46,832 nucleotides of DNA from Crocosphaera sp. (lineage in GTDB: Bacteria; Cyanobacteriota; Cyanobacteriia; Cyanobacteriales; Microcystaceae), in NCBI RefSeq assembly GCF_030064895.1, contig NZ_JASJEB010000123.1, positions 1-46,832 of the forward strand. Reading direction: 5' to 3'. A program made the translations under genes and the position numbers. Below, one piece after another: positions 8,264 to 17,005 of this stretch (within the stretch, counting starts at the first letter, position 1; every line of letters starts with the position of its first letter). Below the pieces are notes generated by a model. The model did not search any database. It was not told where the DNA came from and saw only the letters and a list, made by a program, of their open reading frames with translations.

Positions 8264-8920
8264 ATGACAATTGCAGAAAATATTGATAAAATCTTGAGTA
8301 AAATTCCTTCTTCTGTTCGTTTGGTTGCTGTTAGTAAAAAAAAGTCAGTAACAGCAATTAAAGAAGCTTATAATTATGGTATTCGTGATTTTGCAGAAAG
8401 TCGCGTCCAAGAAGCACTTTTAAAGCAAGAAGAGTTACAAGAATATCAAGATATTTGCTGGCATTTTATCGGTCATATTCAAACAAATAAAGCTAAAAAA
8501 ATACTAGAAAAATTTGATTATATTCATTCGGTTGATAGTCTAAAATTAGCAGAGTATTTAGATAAGTTAGCAGCTAAGAGTTCTATTTTTCCTCACGTTT
8601 GTCTACAGGTTAAACTATTACCTGATCTCAATAAGTATGGTTGGGAAATTATGGAACTTTGGCAAGATTTACCTAAATTAGAATCCTTAAACCATTTAAA
8701 AATTGAAGGATTAATGACCATTTTGCCTTTAGGATTATCTGAAAATGAATGTTTAGAGACTTTTGCGAAAACTAAGGAACTCGCTGTAACAATAACAGAA
8801 AAATCATCATTACAGTTAAAAGAATTATCTATGGGAATGTCTAATGATTATTTATTAGCAGTAGAAAAAGGTGCAACTATGATACGTTTAGGAACTATTA
8901 TTTTTGGAGAAAGAAATTAG
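8264..8920 (+). CDS. pipY: PipY, PLP homeostasis protein (YggS family)
   Basis: 218 residues. The PLP-binding lysine is in LVAVSKKKS (Lys25). HFIGHIQTNKAKKIL, IHSVDSLKLAEYL, IEGLMTI and the phosphate-binding SMGMSNDYLLAVEKGATMIR are the family landmarks, ending in the usual RLGTIIFGER. The protein carries PLP but is not an enzyme in a known reaction; it balances PLP and amino-acid pools. Its last 33 bases overlap the end of the convergent dehydrogenase gene. Confidence 0.95.
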   Translation: MTIAENIDKILSKIPSSVRLVAVSKKKSVTAIKEAYNYGIRDFAESRVQEALLKQEELQEYQDICWHFIGHIQTNKAKKILEKFDYIHSVDSLKLAEYLDKLAAKSSIFPHVCLQVKLLPDLNKYGWEIMELWQDLPKLESLNHLKIEGLMTILPLGLSENECLETFAKTKELAVTITEKSSLQLKELSMGMSNDYLLAVEKGATMIRLGTIIFGERN

Positions 8921-11896
8921 TTTATTTAATGCTTGAATGGGATGTTTTGCTTTCCATCCTGACAGTCTTTTCACTTGTGAACGACAGGAATATCCAGTGA
9001 CTAAATAATAAGGTCTATCTTCAATATTTTCGGGTAAATGTTGTTGCCAACTACTTCTATAAATGTCTTTGGAATTATCATAATGCTCCCTTTCATGGCC
9101 GTACATTCCGGCCATTCCACAACAACCAACAGAGACTAAATTTAGACTAATTCCCATGTTTTTAAAAACCATTTGCCATTGCTTTTGTGAGTTAAAAACA
9201 AGGGACTTTTCATGACAATGTCCTAATAAATGATAAGGTTTAGTATGATTTATTTTTGGCAATATTTTATCTTGTTTAACTAAAAATTCTTGGATAAGTT
9301 GAACTTTCTTAAAAATGTTTTCATTCCTAGCAATTTTATCATATTCATCTCGATAAGTAAGAGTCATACTTGGTTCAATTCCAATCACAGGAATATCTAA
9401 ATCTAAAACTGTTTTTAAGTGTTTTATATTTTGCTTCACTAAAGTTTTAAAAACCTTGATAAATCCTTTTAAATATAAAGGTTTTCCGTTGATAAAAAAG
9501 GGTAATATATAAACATTATAACCTAAATTTTTAAAGAATTTGTAAGTATCAACAACTAACTGTGATTCGTAGAAACTGGTAAACGCATCTTGTAATAAAA
9601 TTATGCTATTTTTTCTTTCTTCTGTTGATAATTTTTTGATTTTTTCTAGATTCAATTCTATGGTTAATTCTTGTCGTAAAATGAGGGAACTTATAAGCGG
9701 AGGTTCAACTAATTTTACTCCTTTACCAATCAGTGATTTACTAAGAGGATTTTGCAGCAAATTATTAAACAAATTCGGTGCAAAAGATTGATAATAAGCT
9801 AATTGTTCTATGTTGGCCATCAAATAATCTCTGATAGGACGTAAATAACGACTATGATAACGTTCTAAAAATAGAGATTTTAAGCTAGGAATATCAACAT
9901 GAATTGGACATTGACTAACACACCCTTTACAAGCAAGACATCCTTGCATCGCTTGATAAACATCATGGGAAAAATCTTCTTTTCCTTGCCATTTTTTTAA
10001 GGTGTGTAAAATTTTTCTAGGAATTGATAAATTATCTTTTTTAACCTCCAATTTTGACAGTAATCTTAACCATTCTCTTAATAACATTGCCCTTCCTTTT
10101 GGAGAGTGAATGCGATCACGGGTTTGTTTAGCAGAAGGACAAATAATTTCGTCAGGATTAAAGTTAAAACAAGCACCATTTCCATTACAATTAAAAGCTC
10201 CTTCATATTCCTTTCTAAACTGTTGAGATACTTGGCGATCAAACTGTCCCCTTAAGGTTGATTCTAGTTTAACAATTTCATCGGTACTGTTATAGGGTGT
10301 AACAATTTTTCCTGGGTTTAATTTATTATTAGGATCAAATGCTTGCTTAATTTTTCTTAAGTCTTGATACAGTTCTTCCCCAAAGAATAAAGGTGTGTAT
10401 TCGCTACGAAAACCTTTACCGTGTTCTCCCCAAATAATCCCACCATATCTCCGAACTAAATTAACAACTTTATCCGATATTTCTCTAATCAATTTCTCAT
10501 CTGTCGGCACTTTCATATCCAACGCCGGACGGACATGGAGACAACCTACATCCACATGACCAAAAATTGCATATTTAAGCTTATAACTGTTTAATAATGT
10601 TTTAAATTCACTGGCATAATTCGCTAAATTACTAGGAGAAACCGCAGTATCTTCTATAAAAGCAATAGGTTTTCGGTCACCTGGCATACTTCCTAATAAG
10701 GCTGCTCCTTTTTTTCTTAACAACCATAATTTCTTGATTTCGTCTAATTTATCAGTTTGATAATAGCCTAAAATGCCTGGGTTTTGTTTCTGTTGTAATT
10801 TTTCAATTAACGGACTTATTTGCTTTTCTATATCCTGATTATTATTGCCCATAAACTCAACTAAATTAATTGCTTGAGCTGAACCAATCAAGTTTTTAAC
10901 CTCTTCAAAAATAGGATCATTTTTTGCTAATTCTAAAATTGTTTCATCCACTGTTTCGATAGCAACAGGAGCATAATTTAGTAACTGTGTAGCATTCTTT
11001 AAAGCAGCATCAAAATTTTGATAATGAATTGCTAATAATTTAGTATACTTAGGAATTTTGCTTAACTTTAATTTGGCCTCTGTAATAACACCTAATGTTC
11101 CTTCTGAACCGGCTAAAATTCGATTAATGTCAAAAAAATTTCTGGTTTCATCATAAACTTTAGCTAAGTTATAACCAGTCATAAATCTAGTTAATTTAGG
11201 GAATATTTTAGCAATCAATTCTGATTTTTTAGATACAATTGTATCTATTGTTTTATAAATGTCTCCTAATCTTCCTTCCTCTTGTTTTAAGCTGTTTAAT
11301 CTTTCTACATTAACTTGAGAAGAATGTCCTAGAGTCCCATCAGATAGAACCCAATTTAATGCTAAAATATGATCACTTGTTTTCCCATAAATACGGGAAC
11401 CTTTACCCGCAGCATCCGTATTAATCATCCCACCAATAGTTGCACGGTTACTGGGGGCAAGGGATGGGGCAAAAAAGAGATTGTGAGGGGCTAATATTTG
11501 GTTTAATTGGTCTAAAATAATACCAGGTTGCACCCTAACCCATTTTTCTTTTATATTCACTTCTAAGACTTGATTCATATACTTAGAACAGTCTATAATA
11601 ATACTAGGAGAAAGTGACTGACCATTTGTGCCAGTTCCTCCCCCTCGAGGAGAAAAAGTAACCGATTTAAACTCAGTTTTATTAGCTAATTGAAAAATTT
11701 CTCTAATATCTTGAGTCGTACGAGGAAAAACAACTGCTTGGGGTAAAATTTGATAAATACTGTTATCAGTAGAAGCAATTAAACGGTTAGCCAAATCACC
11801 CTTAATATCTCCCGAAAAAGACGTTTTTTTTAAACTACGCAAAAAGTTAGCAATGGTTTTATGAATTGTTATTTCTGGTAATATTTTTGGAATCAT
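8888..11896 (-). CDS. FAD and Fe-S dehydrogenase, YdiJ/GlcD-like
   Basis: 1002 residues, the length of fused YdiJ-type D-2-hydroxyacid dehydrogenases. The N-terminal half is a PCMH FAD-binding domain (FSPRGGGTGTNGQSL, PSNRATIGGMINTDAAGKGS) and FAD-oxidase C-terminal domain (FGHVDVGCLHVRP, WGEHGKGFRSEYTP, PNNKLNPGKI). Then come a ferredoxin-like cluster motif GCLACKGCVSQCPIHVD near residue 660 and a CCG-type domain with LLGHCHEKS and VGCCGMAG. All motifs look intact. Natural substrates in the family include D-2-hydroxyglutarate and D-lactate; which applies here is not visible. Its stop overlaps pipY by 33 bases. Confidence 0.9.
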   Translation of the reverse strand: MIPKILPEITIHKTIANFLRSLKKTSFSGDIKGDLANRLIASTDNSIYQILPQAVVFPRTTQDIREIFQLANKTEFKSVTFSPRGGGTGTNGQSLSPSIIIDCSKYMNQVLEVNIKEKWVRVQPGIILDQLNQILAPHNLFFAPSLAPSNRATIGGMINTDAAGKGSRIYGKTSDHILALNWVLSDGTLGHSSQVNVERLNSLKQEEGRLGDIYKTIDTIVSKKSELIAKIFPKLTRFMTGYNLAKVYDETRNFFDINRILAGSEGTLGVITEAKLKLSKIPKYTKLLAIHYQNFDAALKNATQLLNYAPVAIETVDETILELAKNDPIFEEVKNLIGSAQAINLVEFMGNNNQDIEKQISPLIEKLQQKQNPGILGYYQTDKLDEIKKLWLLRKKGAALLGSMPGDRKPIAFIEDTAVSPSNLANYASEFKTLLNSYKLKYAIFGHVDVGCLHVRPALDMKVPTDEKLIREISDKVVNLVRRYGGIIWGEHGKGFRSEYTPLFFGEELYQDLRKIKQAFDPNNKLNPGKIVTPYNSTDEIVKLESTLRGQFDRQVSQQFRKEYEGAFNCNGNGACFNFNPDEIICPSAKQTRDRIHSPKGRAMLLREWLRLLSKLEVKKDNLSIPRKILHTLKKWQGKEDFSHDVYQAMQGCLACKGCVSQCPIHVDIPSLKSLFLERYHSRYLRPIRDYLMANIEQLAYYQSFAPNLFNNLLQNPLSKSLIGKGVKLVEPPLISSLILRQELTIELNLEKIKKLSTEERKNSIILLQDAFTSFYESQLVVDTYKFFKNLGYNVYILPFFINGKPLYLKGFIKVFKTLVKQNIKHLKTVLDLDIPVIGIEPSMTLTYRDEYDKIARNENIFKKVQLIQEFLVKQDKILPKINHTKPYHLLGHCHEKSLVFNSQKQWQMVFKNMGISLNLVSVGCCGMAGMYGHEREHYDNSKDIYRSSWQQHLPENIEDRPYYLVTGYSCRSQVKRLSGWKAKHPIQALNKLISFSKNNSS

Positions 11897-12257
11897 TTTA
11901 ATGAGTGATAGAACTACATATTATAGTTAGGAGAGTCCTGGTCATCTCGGAATTATAATTTAGGTTAGGAATGCGCGAATTTAGAATTAATGTTTTTTCA
12001 TTGTTCATTATCCATTATTTAAAGAGATTACTCGTTACCTCGGAATGACAATTAAAGAGACAAAAATCCTACCAGAAAGTAATCGCCAAAACCACTACTT
12101 CAACACAGTTAAAAATATCTTTTGAAGAAACAGAAATATTAAAAATTATTTAATATTGCTGTTATGGCGATTAAATATAGTTCAAATCTGAAAGAAAATG
12201 TAAACTTAGTAAAAGTTGTCTCTTAATTAGTCTTAGAGATACTAGAAATATTTATAC
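11897..12257. other. Spacer with one dispersed repeat
   Basis: 361 bases with no supported gene. It is AT-rich and contains a copy of a dispersed repeat at 12021-12049. No terminator hairpin or RNA gene was recognised. Confidence 0.5.
12021..12049 (-). repeat. Dispersed repeat, copy 1
   Basis: Read on the minus strand: GTCATTCCGAGGTAACGAG then TAATCTCTTT. Similar copies are at 16592-16619 and 35897-35926. This is the short GTCATT-CGAGG...AATCTC type of intergenic repeat. Confidence 0.55.
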
Positions 12258-12551
12258 CTAAGACACGATATTTTTCCAACCCATTAACTTTTTACCCAGA
12301 CGGAAAACAACGGCATTTCCTAACCCTAATGATTGAACCCCTTCAATCAAAGAAGGTTCCATATCTTTGAGAGAATCAAGTAAATGAGGACATTGGACAA
12401 AATCAAGGCAGATAACCGTTGAGTGATTCCAAGTTTCACGGAAAATTTGACATTGGGACGGGAGAAACCCGATATAGCTACGGAAGCGTTTAATGGCGGC
12501 TTTTTCTAGTTCGCTACTTGTACACTCGAAGGGTAGCTGTGAATTATTCAT
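12258..12551 (-). CDS. Small hypothetical cyanobacterial protein
   Basis: 97 residues from ATG 12551, chosen because TGAGGA lies 5-6 bases upstream; an ATG at 12584 would add 11 residues without a clear ribosome site. Not recognised. The core KRFRSYIGFLPSQCQIFRET, then TVICLDFVQCPHLLDSL, suggests a compact alpha/beta protein. It contains no membrane segment. It lies upstream of, and on the same strand as, comEC's neighbour region but 100 bases from it. Confidence 0.6.
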   Translation of the reverse strand: MNNSQLPFECTSSELEKAAIKRFRSYIGFLPSQCQIFRETWNHSTVICLDFVQCPHLLDSLKDMEPSLIEGVQSLGLGNAVVFRLGKKLMGWKNIVS

Positions 12552-12683
12552 ACAATCCTCAGATAATTTCAGGGAGATTTCCATACTTTTCTACGGTAAC
12601 ACTTTGGAAAGAGAAACATTGTGATTGTTTTAACTAATTTTTCTATTTGTTAAGATTTCAAAAGTATTTTAGGATACGGTAAT

Positions 12684-14933
12684 TCAGGAACCTTCTTCTT
12701 GATTATTGAATAGGGGTTGAATTCCCTGATTTGGTATCCATTGAATTGCACCATCCTGCTGTATCCAGTACCATTGAAAGTTTTCTTTATTTAATTCTTT
12801 TTTAATAAAGTGGTGAAGAGAATTAGTAGAAATAATGACAACTTGGGGTTGATATTTTCTTAATAATTTTATCCAATCAGGTGAAAGTTTTTTTCCTGAC
12901 CATAAAACAACATCGAGGGAGTGATTAAGATTAAGTGAAACCGATGGAGTTTCTTTTTTTTGTGCATCTATCCATAACCAGTATTTATCTTGTATTTGCC
13001 ATTGTAGTATTCCTAATTCATGATCTATGGCTTTTATAATGGTTGATTCTTGTTCTACAGCTTGATGATTATTATTAAACTCTTTGTTATCCAACTCTTT
13101 GTTATCCAATAGATAATAAATATTATTGATTTTAATTTTATTTCTAATTATTGGTAAACCAAGTTTATCTTGATTATTAGCAATAATAACTCTGTCAATT
13201 TTGTTGATTCCTTGTTGAGATAAAAATGGTGAAATTTTGTATTTAATATCCTCTTCATTACCGATATTAATTAAAGTAACTCTGCCTCGATTTTGTATGA
13301 CGATAATTGGTATTTCATTTCCTTTTAATACAGTAATTTTCAAAAAAGTAATATTTTTATAAATGATAGGAATAATAATCAAACTAATAATTACCAATGC
13401 CCCGATTTTCCAATATTTTTGTGATTTTTTATTTAGCCAAATTGTTAGCAAAATACTATAAATGATAACTAAAATAATCAAAGATATTTGTCCAACAGAA
13501 AAAGCACTAAGTTTTAATTGAGGTATTTGTTGAGCAGATTGTAATAAAATTTGCAGCGGCCAAAATAAAAATTTAGCTATGAATATTCCTAGATTAGGAC
13601 TAATTAAGATAAAAATAGCACTAATAATTCCTCCAATAACTAATAACATAATCAAAGGAGTTGCCAAAATATTAAAAGGAATAATATAAAAACTAAAACT
13701 ATGAAAAATATACATAATTAAAGGAGATGTCCAGATAGAAACAGCAACAGGCACCGCTATCATTCCAGCTAGTTTAGGCGGTAAAAAATCTAACTTTGTT
13801 TCAATCACAGGACTGGTTACTAATAAAGCAAAAGTTGCCAAAAAACTTAATTGAAACCCTAAGTCCCAGATCCATAATGGATTAATAAATAACAATAAAA
13901 ATCCCGATACTAATAAAGCCCCTAAAGGATTAGTTTTTCTATCTAAAACTTGACCAATTAAAACAGAAAGTCCCATTAAAGTCGCCCGTAAAATAGAAGG
14001 TTTTATCCCAGTTAATCCCACATAAAACATTAAAATAATTACACCAATGATTAATTTTTTACTAGGAGATAAAGACTGAGTTATCCAAAAAATAATACCC
14101 AATAATAAAGCGACATGAAATCCTGACGCAGCTAAAACATGAGATAAACCAATATTAACAAATAAATCTCGAGTTTCTAGGGATAAATCAACCGCACTTC
14201 TCCCTAAAATCATGGAACTAATAACTAGGCCATTGTCCTTTCCTAAAGCATCCGTAAATCCGTTAATGATCCGATTTCTTATATTAGTCCATACCCACTG
14301 ATTCTTGTCTCCTATAAAAACAATTTTTGCTCCTTTTAATCCTGCAAAAGAGCCTTTTTTTTCTAAATATTTTTTAAAGTTAAATGCACCTGGATTTTTG
14401 GGTGATCGCGGTTTATATAAATTCCCTTCAATGATCAAAGTTTGACCCCGAGAAATTAAAGTAACTTCCTGAGTTGGGAAAGTAACATATAATTTTCCTG
14501 TAACTGTTTTAAATGGGTCATTTTTGTCCTTAAAATTAACTTTTTGTGCTTGAAACCAAAACCTTTTACGATTATTATTTGTCGTTCTAGGTTCTGATAA
14601 AAGCTTTCCTAATACTTGAACCTGTTTCGGTCTAAAATTATCTTTAATCAAGTAACTAATATCAGTTGGTCTCGGAGAAGGGAGACGCAATTGAAAATAG
14701 ATAACAGCGAAAAAAGCAACCAGAGAAACTAAAAACCAAAACCGTAATTGAGGACATCTTCGCCAACGATAATTTAAGAAAAAAAATAAACTAGGTGGAA
14801 TAATACAAATTAAGGAAACAACTAAAGTCCATTGTTGCCAAGAAGGATTAGGATTAGGAAAATCCCACAATCCTGTTAGCAATAAACCCCCAACATAAGC
14901 TAAGATAAGAATAATATAACGCCAAGAATTCAT
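12684..14933 (-). CDS. comEC: ComEC/Rec2 DNA uptake channel
   Basis: 749 residues from ATG 14933 (a TTG six codons upstream is less likely). Two N-terminal membrane helices lead into the DUF4131 region (NFRPKQVQVLGKLLSEPRT), then the competence core with GLSHVLAASGFHVALLLGI, GIKPSILRATLMGLSVLIG and WDLGFQLSFLATFALL in many membrane helices. This channel carries single-stranded DNA into the cytoplasm during transformation. The C-terminal metallo-beta-lactamase-like domain is degenerate: the usual HxHxDH reads ANNQDK, so nuclease activity from it is unlikely. The gene suggests natural competence in the host. Confidence 0.9.
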   Translation of the reverse strand: MNSWRYIILILAYVGGLLLTGLWDFPNPNPSWQQWTLVVSLICIIPPSLFFFLNYRWRRCPQLRFWFLVSLVAFFAVIYFQLRLPSPRPTDISYLIKDNFRPKQVQVLGKLLSEPRTTNNNRKRFWFQAQKVNFKDKNDPFKTVTGKLYVTFPTQEVTLISRGQTLIIEGNLYKPRSPKNPGAFNFKKYLEKKGSFAGLKGAKIVFIGDKNQWVWTNIRNRIINGFTDALGKDNGLVISSMILGRSAVDLSLETRDLFVNIGLSHVLAASGFHVALLLGIIFWITQSLSPSKKLIIGVIILMFYVGLTGIKPSILRATLMGLSVLIGQVLDRKTNPLGALLVSGFLLLFINPLWIWDLGFQLSFLATFALLVTSPVIETKLDFLPPKLAGMIAVPVAVSIWTSPLIMYIFHSFSFYIIPFNILATPLIMLLVIGGIISAIFILISPNLGIFIAKFLFWPLQILLQSAQQIPQLKLSAFSVGQISLIILVIIYSILLTIWLNKKSQKYWKIGALVIISLIIIPIIYKNITFLKITVLKGNEIPIIVIQNRGRVTLINIGNEEDIKYKISPFLSQQGINKIDRVIIANNQDKLGLPIIRNKIKINNIYYLLDNKELDNKEFNNNHQAVEQESTIIKAIDHELGILQWQIQDKYWLWIDAQKKETPSVSLNLNHSLDVVLWSGKKLSPDWIKLLRKYQPQVVIISTNSLHHFIKKELNKENFQWYWIQQDGAIQWIPNQGIQPLFNNQEEGS

Positions 14934-15138
14934 GATAATTTTCTTATCCAATAAAATGAATAAATTAATAATTAACCAGCTTAAATGTGATCAGTGAATT
15001 AGAGATGATAAAAACCAGTAAAAAAAGGCTCAGTTGTGATAAGCTATAAAAAATTTTAACAAAACTCAGTCAAACAAGGCAATAATTGCCAAAATACGAG
15101 ACAATATTAAAGTATAAAAAAAGAGCGATTATAAACAG

Positions 15139-16533
15139 ATGAACCCTCCCACTACTTCAGAACTATCACTTTATCAACTAACCCAAAACAGCGACCCCGA
15201 CTTAACCCCTGTAACTATCTCGGCCACTACCTTTCGGGAATGGGTTGATACTGCCGTTCAGTTTTTAATTGACCAAGAAATACAAGGGACAGTCTGGGCA
15301 AAATTACCACCCCATTCCCGTTGGTGGTCAACCCTAGAAACCTATTACCAAGAAGGAATTTCAGAGCAAATCTATCGTTGCAGCATTAGTCGTAGTGGTG
15401 GAAGCACAACCTCCCGTCATGGTTCTAGTGGCAGCTATTCATCTCAAGACGGTATAACCCCCATTGTACTCGAAACCAGTAGCCAACTCAGACGGGAGCA
15501 TTTTTGTCTAATTCTCTCTCCTCAACTGTGTAGTCTAATTTTGGCACAAGAACAAATTACTGCCGAGGAAGACCCCCCATCAGGACTACTAGAACCAACT
15601 ATTCTCAAAGTCATCTATAGTTTTAATCCTAACGTTATTGAAAAGGCATTAAGTACCATTAAACACCTAATTACCATAACAGACACTACTCCGGTGGAAG
15701 TTTTAGCTGATTCGATGTTACCTTTCCCTTTACCAAATCAAATCGATACCACCTTATTAACCAGGTTATGGTATCAATTTATGCCCCATATTTCTGCCGT
15801 TTCTCCTAACCGTCAGCAAGAAATATCTCAAACGTTTTCCACCAAAAGTTTCAGTTTAGGAGAGGAATTTCTTCAACCCCTAACCAGAGAATTGAGTACC
15901 CCTTTAACTAATATAAAAACTGCTCTTCAGTTGTTAGAATCTAAACAACATAAACGGGATATTAGACAAAGATATATTGACCTTTTAAAAAGAGAATGCG
16001 ATCGTCAAAATACCTTACTTTTAGGATTACAAGAATTATTAGAACTTAATCAAAATTTAGAAGAATCTGAACCCACTGTTCACCTCGAAGAATTGGTTCC
16101 AGGAATTGTTAGTACCTATCAAGCGATCGCTGAAGAAAAAGGAATTAACTTAGGATATACTATCCCTCCTGGTTTCCCTGCTATTGCTTGTCCCAGTGGT
16201 TGGTTGAGACGCATTCTACAAAATATTATTCACAATAGTCTCAAATTTACTCCTGAAGGGGGACGCATTACCGTGCAAACGGACTTGAGATCAGAAGGGG
16301 TACAAATATCCGTGAGTGACACAGGAATGGGGATAGAAAGTAGCGATATTCCTAAACTTTTCGATAGTTTTTATCGGGGACGAAATAGCCTTAATTCATC
16401 GGTTGAAGGAGTGGGACTGGGATTAACTATTGTTAATTATCTAGTTGAACAATGTGGGGGAAAAATTGATATCATCTCTCAAGTAGGTAAAGGAACAATT
16501 GTTAAAGTAATCTTTCAAGAATCCACAGATTAA
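15139..16533 (+). CDS. Sensor histidine kinase without the usual phospho-His
   Basis: 464 residues, no membrane segments. Residues 1-235 form an unrecognised sensor region with a low-complexity Ser/Gly stretch near 85-105. The dimerisation helix reads LTRELSTPLTNIKTAL (249-262), where a typical kinase has HELRTPL; Arg250 takes the place of the phospho-accepting His. The ATPase domain is intact: N box RILQNIIHNSLKF (Asn366), G1 DTGMGIE at 394, F box LFDSFYRGRN, G2 GVGLGLTIV at 424. It could act as a pseudokinase, a phosphatase, or use another site. No response regulator is adjacent. Confidence 0.85.
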   Translation: MNPPTTSELSLYQLTQNSDPDLTPVTISATTFREWVDTAVQFLIDQEIQGTVWAKLPPHSRWWSTLETYYQEGISEQIYRCSISRSGGSTTSRHGSSGSYSSQDGITPIVLETSSQLRREHFCLILSPQLCSLILAQEQITAEEDPPSGLLEPTILKVIYSFNPNVIEKALSTIKHLITITDTTPVEVLADSMLPFPLPNQIDTTLLTRLWYQFMPHISAVSPNRQQEISQTFSTKSFSLGEEFLQPLTRELSTPLTNIKTALQLLESKQHKRDIRQRYIDLLKRECDRQNTLLLGLQELLELNQNLEESEPTVHLEELVPGIVSTYQAIAEEKGINLGYTIPPGFPAIACPSGWLRRILQNIIHNSLKFTPEGGRITVQTDLRSEGVQISVSDTGMGIESSDIPKLFDSFYRGRNSLNSSVEGVGLGLTIVNYLVEQCGGKIDIISQVGKGTIVKVIFQESTD

Positions 16534-16591
16534 ATTTCAGTTATCAGTGACCATTTATCAGTTAGAATAATAATAAATAATTGATTAATTG

Positions 16592-16619
16592 TTATTCTGA
16601 GTAACGAAGAATCTCTTTA
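16592..16619 (+). repeat. Dispersed repeat, copy 2
   Basis: TTATTCTGAGTAACGAAGA then ATCTCTTTA, a decayed member of the family also at 12021-12049 and 35897-35926. It lies just after the kinase gene. Confidence 0.5.
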
Positions 16620-16666
16620 GTTTCCTCACCACAACAACTAAACCTATAGCCATCGAAAAAACATAA

Positions 16667-17005
16667 ATGAACCTAAAAGAACAAAGCAAAATTCTTAACC
16701 ATCCGTCACTGGAATTGATCAGAAACCCAATTAAAATTTTATCTACTCTTTTAATTAGTTTAGCAATTTTATGGGAACTAGGAAATGTATACGCCAAACT
16801 CAATAACTGGGAAATATCTAGTAACCTAAACTGGATTTTTGTCTTAGATAGAATTGCTCTTATTAGTCATGCAATAGAAGGTATAATCGCAGCTTACTAC
16901 GCTAGATTACAAAACAAAAATCCTCTACAGTATGGTATCTACATTTTTTTTACTGGAACTCCCGGTTTGCTAGAATTAAAAATAGGACAACAAGGAAGCG
17001 ACTAA
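16667..17005 (+). CDS. Small membrane protein upstream of ABC-F gene
   Basis: 112 residues, not recognised. A hydrophobic segment PIKILSTLLISLAILWELG around residues 22-40 and further hydrophobic stretches near 57-75 and 90-100 suggest two or three membrane passes. Its stop codon touches the ATG of the ABC-F gene, so they are translated together. A counter-strand frame over 16585-16803 is judged a shadow. Confidence 0.7.
   Translation: MNLKEQSKILNHPSLELIRNPIKILSTLLISLAILWELGNVYAKLNNWEISSNLNWIFVLDRIALISHAIEGIIAAYYARLQNKNPLQYGIYIFFTGTPGLLELKIGQQGSD

Noticed and set aside
16585-16803. 72-codon minus-strand frame
   Set aside because: It is opposite the membrane gene that is coupled to ABC-F, and has no start signal.
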